A stretch of DNA of 11,247 bases from NCBI GenBank assembly GCA_937902275.1, contig CALFNW010000055.1, forward strand, positions 1-11,247. Direction: 5' to 3'. Below the pieces are notes generated by a model, which saw only the letters and a list, made by a program, of their open reading frames with translations, was not told where the DNA came from and searched no databases. Within the stretch, counting starts at the first letter, position 1; every line of letters begins with the position of its first letter. The position numbers and the translations under genes were made by a program. The DNA is from UBA4717 sp002404395 (GTDB lineage Bacteria; Bacillota; Clostridia; Oscillospirales; CAG-272). Of this stretch, positions 7,862 through 11,247 are shown one piece after another.

Positions 7862-7872
7862 CACACTGCCCG
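7842..7872. promoter_or_regulatory. inverted repeat centred on the pepD -35 box, candidate operator
   Basis: CGGGCAGTGTG (7842-7852) and its exact reverse complement (7862-7872) flank 9 nt holding most of the -35 box TTGACT. One half-site lies in the promoter spacer and the other just upstream of -35. No T run follows on either strand at terminator distance, so an operator is favoured over a terminator. The binding protein is unknown. As RNA it would also form an 11-bp hairpin after the GH4 stop codon. Confidence 0.6.
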
Positions 7873-7886
7873 ACATATTCGTTTTT

Positions 7887-9203
7887 TCAGAATATCGGAT
7901 ATCCTGCATTTGTATGCGCTTCGTAAAGCTCGTCGCAAAGCTTGATTATATCGTCGATCGACAATACCGCTGCGGTGTGCGGTTCCATCATTGCCGCCTG
8001 GTATATGACCTCTTTTTTCATTGTGACCGCCGCTTCGATCGTAAGTAACTGACAGTTGATATTCGTCATGTTCATAGCGGCGCAGATCGTAGGCAGCTTG
8101 CCGACGTGCGTCGGATGTATGCCGTAACCGTCCACAAGGCAGGGCACCTCAACGCAGGCGTCGGCGGGCAGATTATCGATGAGTCCGTTATTTATCACGT
8201 TTCCGCCGATCTCGTACGGGGTATTTGTTACGATCGACTCCATTATGCGGCTTGCATACTCTCTTGAACGCCGGTGTTCGATGTCTCCGCCGTTCAGTAG
8301 AGCTTTCTTCTGCTCTTTCCACTCGTTTATCTGCTTGACGCAACGGCGCGGGTACTCGTCAAGCGGAATATTGAATTTTTCGATAAGCTCGGGGTAGTTC
8401 GGCTTGATATAGAAGCAATTGTATTCGGCGTTATGCTCGCTGCTCTCGGTGCAATAGTATCCGAGCTTGTCTATGTAATCGAATCTGACCATATCGCCGT
8501 GCTTTTCGGCGGCGTTCTTTGCTTTTGCACGACGCCTGATCTCGGGATACAGGTCGTTTCCGTCCTTATCATTTATCGAAAGCAACCATCCCATATGGTT
8601 GATGCCCGCGATAAGTTCACTGCCGACTTCAACATCCTCCATGTCAAGCTCGTCGAGCAGCGTTCTTGTGCACCACTGCACGCTGTGGCAGAGTCCGATC
8701 GTATTGACGCCGCTGAAGCGCTGCATATAGCCGGTGAGCATTGCCATGGGGTTGGTATAATTCATAAAGAGCGCATCCGGGCAGACCTCCCGCATATCGG
8801 CGGCAAAATCCTTGAGCACGTGAATGGTGCGCAGCGCTCTGAAAATTCCGCCGATCCCGAGCGTGTCGCCTATCGTCTGTCTTACACCGTACTTCTTCGG
8901 GATCTCAAAATCAATTATGGTACACGGATCGTAAAGTCCGACCTGTACGGCGTTGATCACGAAGCGCGCGCCTCTGAGCGCTTCTTTACGGTTCCCGACG
9001 CCGAGATATTTTTTGACCGACGCTTTGTTATCGTTGTACTTTTTATTAAGCGCTTCGATCACCAGATACGATTCGTCAAGTCTTTCACCGTCAATGTCAT
9101 AAAGTGCTATTTCACATTCGCAAAGCGACGGGCAGAGCAATGTATCTCCGAGCACATTTTTGGCAAACACGGTGCTTCCCGCACCCATAAACGTAATTTT
9201 CAT
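7887..9203 (-). CDS. GH4 family alpha-galactosidase-like glycosidase (MelA-like)
   Basis: This is a glycoside hydrolase family 4 enzyme. The family uses NAD and a divalent metal such as Mn in an oxidation-elimination mechanism in the cytoplasm. The 438-aa protein has N-terminal MKITFMGAGST (NAD-binding loop, 1-11) and ALYDID (33-38), NYTNPMAM with N151 (148-155), GLCHSVQ with C172 (170-176), and GINHM with H203 (200-204). The Cys and His are the expected metal ligands. GLCHSVQ and QTIGDTLGIGGIFRALRT resemble MelA-type alpha-galactosidases more than phospho-beta-glucosidases, but alpha-glucosidase or alpha-galacturonidase activity cannot be excluded. The ATG follows GGAGGG (9208-9213), itself preceded by a mini-hairpin. 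It is divergent from an AraC-type regulator that probably controls it. No transporter gene is adjacent in the window. Confidence 0.92.
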   Translation of the reverse strand: MKITFMGAGSTVFAKNVLGDTLLCPSLCECEIALYDIDGERLDESYLVIEALNKKYNDNKASVKKYLGVGNRKEALRGARFVINAVQVGLYDPCTIIDFEIPKKYGVRQTIGDTLGIGGIFRALRTIHVLKDFAADMREVCPDALFMNYTNPMAMLTGYMQRFSGVNTIGLCHSVQWCTRTLLDELDMEDVEVGSELIAGINHMGWLLSINDKDGNDLYPEIRRRAKAKNAAEKHGDMVRFDYIDKLGYYCTESSEHNAEYNCFYIKPNYPELIEKFNIPLDEYPRRCVKQINEWKEQKKALLNGGDIEHRRSREYASRIMESIVTNTPYEIGGNVINNGLIDNLPADACVEVPCLVDGYGIHPTHVGKLPTICAAMNMTNINCQLLTIEAAVTMKKEVIYQAAMMEPHTAAVLSIDDIIKLCDELYEAHTNAGYPIF

Positions 9204-9215
9204 ATAACCCTCCGT

Positions 9216-9230
9216 GCCGCCGTCGGCGGC
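9216..9230 (-). promoter_or_regulatory. mini-hairpin just upstream of the GH4 gene Shine-Dalgarno site
   Basis: On the minus strand GCCGCC-GAC-GGCGGC is a perfect 6-bp stem with a 3-nt loop (also readable as 7 bp plus 1). Two nucleotides separate it from GGAGGG (9208-9213). It is the third example in the window of this layout, after thrC and rbgA. Confidence 0.5.
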
Positions 9231-9248
9231 TCAAAATACAGACTTGAA

Positions 9249-9313
9249 TTTTCGCGCCGCCGCGCAAAAAATCGGTCGTGAAACCCCGCTTTGCAAAGTC
9301 CGCGCTTTCGCGC
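9249..9313 (-). promoter_or_regulatory. structured leader of the GH4 gene
   Basis: Two more small hairpins precede the Shine-Dalgarno hairpin on the minus strand. At 9249-9270 a 9-bp stem (T5-GCGC pairing with GCGCG-A4, loop GGCG) has one pair that is G-U in minus-strand RNA but A-C on the plus strand. At 9302-9313 GCGC-GAAA-GCGC is a GNRA-tetraloop hairpin. If the candidate GH4 promoter is right, the leader is about 175 nt and GC-rich. No known riboswitch class is recognised. Confidence 0.35.
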
Positions 9314-9384
9314 CGTCTCCGAACCAGCCGGCGCACAGCGGTGCTGCCGCGTACGGTCGGACTTTTCATCAGCAGATACATGAT

Positions 9385-9413
9385 ATCATATTTTTTTTGC
9401 CTTTTCCATTGAT
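9385..9413 (-). promoter_or_regulatory. candidate GH4 gene promoter, probably activator-dependent
   Basis: On the minus strand TATGAT (9385-9390) is a 5-of-6 match to the -10 box, but the hexamer 17 bp upstream (ATCAAT, 9408-9413) is a poor -35. A weak -35 next to a divergent AraC-family gene is the usual picture of an AraC-activated promoter. The palindrome ATGATATCAT (9380-9389) overlaps the -10. Confidence 0.35.
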
Positions 9414-9438
9414 TTTGGTAACCGAAATATGTTATTAT
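9409..9438 (+). promoter_or_regulatory. candidate promoter of the araC-family gene
   Basis: TTGATT (9409-9414) and TATTAT (9433-9438) are separated by 18 bp, followed by a leader of about 25 nt and GGAG (9460-9463). The -35 overlaps the presumed -35 region of the divergent GH4 promoter, so the two promoters would be back to back and could be controlled by one bound regulator. Confidence 0.5.
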
Positions 9439-9470
9439 GTAACTTGAATGATATATTCCGGAGTTATTTT

Positions 9471-10256
9471 ATGAATATCATGCTTAAGCGGCACACAGCC
9501 GAATCTGCCGTTTCTAAACAATGCGAGCTGTCCGCGCTCTTTATCGGCGCCGAGCAATGCGCGAGCGCTCATTCATTCGGTCCCTACATACGCGACTGTT
9601 TTCTGATCCATTATTGCATAAGCGGAAAAGGCGTGTTTAATTCGCCTCAAGGCAAGTTCAAGGTCTCGCCCGGCGAGCTTTTCGTCATCTGCCCGGGAGA
9701 CGTCACGCTCTACTCGGCAGACAGCGCCGACCCATGGCAATACGTTTGGGCGGGCTTTTCGGGTACGGCAGCCGAGCGGCTGCGCGAAATGCCGCCCGTT
9801 ATCGAATACGCGCACGACACCTTTCTGCGGCTGAACGAAATGATCTCAGAGGGCGAGTGCTCATACGAATACTGTATGTCTCTTTTATGGGAATTTTTTT
9901 CAAAAATCGGCGGCCGTAACGCCGACAGGGGCGAGCCGATAAGCGGGATCCGAACTTTCATCAAATACAACTACATGAACGAGATCACGGTCGAGTCGAT
10001 CGCCGAGCGCGCGCATCTTGACCGTCGGTATCTTTCACGCGAATACAAAAAGCGTTTCGGACGGACTATCCGCGACGAGTTGATCCGCACTCGGATCAAT
10101 GCCGCCTGCCGCTTTTTATCCGCCGGCTATTCGGTCGGCGCATCGGCAAAGATGGCGGGGTACGCCGATGTTTTCAATTTTTCCAAAATGTTCAAAAAGC
10201 TTACGGGCAGATCGCCGCGGGAATACGCCAAAGACAGCAAGACCAAAAACGGGTGA
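9471..10256 (+). CDS. AraC-family transcriptional regulator
   Basis: This 261-aa regulator has an N-terminal AraC-type sugar-binding cupin (about residues 20-100, including GKGVF, GKFKVSPGELFVICPGD and WQYVWAGFSG). A C-terminal double helix-turn-helix DNA-binding domain spans about 160-253. The second HTH ends with the family signature around AKMAGYADVFNFSKMFKKLTG and SPREY. The ATG at 9471 follows GGAG (9460-9463) with 7-nt spacing. An in-frame ATG at 9429 lies inside the promoter -10 region and is rejected. Divergent transcription from the GH4 glycosidase implies that it senses an alpha-galactoside or derived sugar and activates that gene; the ligand is inferred only. Its stop codon lies inside a perfect 19-bp hairpin that probably terminates its transcript. 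Confidence 0.93.
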   Translation: MNIMLKRHTAESAVSKQCELSALFIGAEQCASAHSFGPYIRDCFLIHYCISGKGVFNSPQGKFKVSPGELFVICPGDVTLYSADSADPWQYVWAGFSGTAAERLREMPPVIEYAHDTFLRLNEMISEGECSYEYCMSLLWEFFSKIGGRNADRGEPISGIRTFIKYNYMNEITVESIAERAHLDRRYLSREYKKRFGRTIRDELIRTRINAACRFLSAGYSVGASAKMAGYADVFNFSKMFKKLTGRSPREYAKDSKTKNG

Positions 10257-10288
10257 TAAAAACTCAGAATGAGTTTTTATCACCCGTT
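10248..10288. terminator. perfect 19-bp hairpin overlapping the araC-family stop codon, likely bidirectional terminator
   Basis: The arms 10248-10266 and 10270-10288 are exact reverse complements with a 3-nt GAA loop. The araC-family stop codon (10254-10256) is in the left arm. Inside the stem, A5-CTCA-GAA-TGAG-T5 has the layout of a short bidirectional intrinsic terminator, with GGGTGAT/ATCACCC extending it outward. The inner stem is only 4-5 bp, so efficiency is uncertain. Confidence 0.65.
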
Positions 10289-10334
10289 GACATAAGTACG
10301 GTCAAAAAGCGAAAGACGCCAAGACAGGATCGGA

Positions 10335-10378
10335 CCGCTTCAAAAACGTCGGAACAATGACCGGCATTTTTGAGGCGG
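10335..10378. terminator. second hairpin between araC-family gene and rrf2, likely terminator
   Basis: Arms 10335-10352 and 10361-10378 pair over 18 positions with an 8-nt loop: 15 Watson-Crick, 2 G-U and one mismatch when read as plus-strand RNA. The wobbles become A-C mismatches on the minus strand, so plus-strand RNA is favoured. A5 and T5 tracts lie inside the stem, as in the neighbouring hairpin, flanking a short GC core. It lies 28 nt beyond the end of rrf2. Confidence 0.5.
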
Positions 10379-10406
10379 GCTGTTTCATAATATGATATTT
10401 TCCGCG

Positions 10407-10832
10407 CTATATCACGTATTCGCCGACGTCGGGCGTACTTACAAGCGACGCGATAGTGATGCCGTCGAAATATTCGCGCGTCAGCTTATAATATCCGCTC
10501 CACACCCCAAGCGTTGCGCAGGATGAGGCGCGGGTGCACGGCTCGGCGTCCTTTGCCAGACACGCGACCGGCGCAAGCTCCCCCTCGGTCAGGCGCAGGA
10601 TATCCCCGACTGTAATATCGTGAGGATCCTTTTTCAGCCTGTACCCGCCGCCTTTCCCGTGTATGCCCTCGACGAGTCCGCCGCGCGACAGCAACGGCAT
10701 GATCCGCTCGATATATTTAAGCGAGATCTCCTGACGCTCGGCGACCTCTTTTATCGGAGTAAAGCCTCCGTTATTATGAAGCGCAAGGTCAACGATGACT
10801 CTGAGCGCATATCTTCCGCGTGTTGAGATCAT
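10407..10832 (-). CDS. Rrf2-family transcriptional regulator with three conserved-type cysteines
   Basis: This 141-aa Rrf2 protein has the winged-helix start ISTRGRYALRVIVDLA, the recognition region EISLKYIERIMPLL (about 35-48) and the wing GIHGKGGGYRLKK (56-68), followed by ITVGDILRLTEG. C91, C99 and C105 lie in the loop where IscR and NsrR bind an Fe-S cluster. The spacing (C-X7-C-X5-C) differs slightly from IscR. The ATG follows GAGG with good spacing, 18 nt downstream of cysK on the same strand, so the two are probably co-transcribed. In Bacillus subtilis the Rrf2 protein CymR binds CysK to sense cysteine, but CymR lacks the cluster cysteines. This protein could be CymR-like, an Fe-S sensor, or both. 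No target site is identified. Confidence 0.92.
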   Translation of the reverse strand: MISTRGRYALRVIVDLALHNNGGFTPIKEVAERQEISLKYIERIMPLLSRGGLVEGIHGKGGGYRLKKDPHDITVGDILRLTEGELAPVACLAKDAEPCTRASSCATLGVWSGYYKLTREYFDGITIASLVSTPDVGEYVI

Positions 10833-10850
10833 ATTTCACCTCGCGCAAAA

Positions 10851-11247
10851 TCAGTCTGCGAACATGGGAGTCGAAAGGTAGCGGTCTCCGGTATCGGGCA
10901 TGAGCGCAACTATCGTCTTGCCCTCGTTTTCGGGACGCTTTGCAAGCTCGATCGCCGCCCAGAGCGCGGCGCCCGAGGAAATACCGACGAGCACGCCCTC
11001 GCTCTTGCCGATAAGCTTACCGGTCTCGAACGCCGCTTCGTTTGTCACGGTTACGATCTCGTCGTAGATCTTCGTATCAAGCACCTCGGGCACAAAGCCC
11101 GCGCCGATGCCCTGTATCTTATGGGCGCCCGCAACTCCGGTGGAGAGAACTGCCGAGCTTGCCGGCTCGACTGCCACGACTCTGACCTCGGGCTTTTTTG
11201 ACTTAAGGTATCTGCCGATACCGGTGATCGTGCCGCCGGTGCCGACT
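10851..11247 (-). CDS. cysK: cysteine synthase A (O-acetylserine sulfhydrylase), C-terminal part, cut by window end
   Basis: CysK is a PLP enzyme making cysteine from O-acetylserine and sulfide in the cytoplasm. The frame is open to the end of the window, so 131 C-terminal residues are visible and the start and PLP lysine are outside. VGTGGTITGIGRYLK is the phosphate-binding glycine loop for PLP. VAVEPASSAVLS, HKIQGIGAGFVP, GISSGAAL and MPDTGDRYLST are all strong CysK signatures. An internal GTG at 11175-11177 is not a real start, since the glycine loop lies upstream of it. The gene ends 18 nt before the Rrf2 regulator, making a cysK-rrf2 operon. Confidence 0.95.
   Translation of the reverse strand, partial: VGTGGTITGIGRYLKSKKPEVRVVAVEPASSAVLSTGVAGAHKIQGIGAGFVPEVLDTKIYDEIVTVTNEAAFETGKLIGKSEGVLVGISSGAALWAAIELAKRPENEGKTIVALMPDTGDRYLSTPMFAD

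Noticed and set aside
7793..7909. 39-codon N-terminal extension of pepD
   Set aside because: It spans the TTGACT/TATAAT promoter and the palindrome and overlaps the GH4 stop. The ATG at 7792 has a Shine-Dalgarno and gives the family N-terminus.
8433..9281. 282-codon open frame on the plus strand opposite the GH4 gene
   Set aside because: It is a shadow of a well-conserved GH4 gene, lacks family motifs, and runs into the GH4 leader.
9112..9381. 89-codon minus-strand open frame across the GH4 start and leader
   Set aside because: It overlaps the GH4 start in another frame, has a low-complexity arginine-rich translation, and lacks a credible ribosome binding site.
1..11247. Search for phage defence cassettes, toxin-antitoxin pairs, transposases, CRISPR arrays, tRNA or rRNA genes
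   Set aside because: Every substantial coding region is explained by a known housekeeping or metabolic family, and no direct-repeat arrays or cloverleaf signals were seen.

Overview
The window looks like ordinary chromosome from a Bacillota/Clostridia-type bacterium with moderately high GC, plausibly a gut-associated Oscillospirales-like or Christensenellales-like lineage. The taxonomic guess is inference. It rests on an RbgA/YlqF GTPase next to rnhB and yraN, SecA with a C-terminal zinc motif, GGAGG-type Shine-Dalgarno sites, and a cysK-Rrf2 pair. No rRNA, tRNA, CRISPR array, insertion sequence, prophage or anti-phage cassette is visible. I found no complete new multi-gene system. The unusual signals are regulatory structures and a few substitutions in conserved motifs.

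Region 1 (1-6184, minus strand) is a housekeeping cluster read right to left: secA, rbgA, rnhB, yraN, an M19 dipeptidase and thrC, which is cut by the window start. The rbgA/rnhB and rnhB/yraN pairs overlap by 4 nt (ATGA) and the other gaps are 18-66 nt, so one transcript from the promoter upstream of secA is plausible. A 24-bp intrinsic terminator at 6310-6362 separates this unit from the one upstream.

Region 2 (6371-9203, minus strand) holds an M20C aminoacyl-histidine dipeptidase (pepD) and a GH4 MelA-like alpha-galactosidase. pepD has its own near-consensus promoter, with an 11-bp palindrome centred on the -35 box. The GH4 gene diverges from an AraC-family regulator (9471-10256, plus strand). 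The 267-bp gap between them appears to hold back-to-back promoters sharing their -35 region and a structured GH4 leader.

Region 3 (10257-11247): two strong hairpins with internal A5/T5 tracts lie between araC and the convergent rrf2. The rrf2 gene encodes an Rrf2 regulator with three cysteines. It sits 18 nt downstream of cysK (cysteine synthase, cut by the window end), which suggests a CymR/CysK-like or Fe-S-sensing control of cysteine supply.

Across the window, three unrelated genes (thrC, rbgA, GH4) each carry a 15-nt mini-hairpin (6-bp stem, 3-nt loop) 0-2 nt upstream of the Shine-Dalgarno sequence. This recurrent architecture is the most interesting unexplained signal here.
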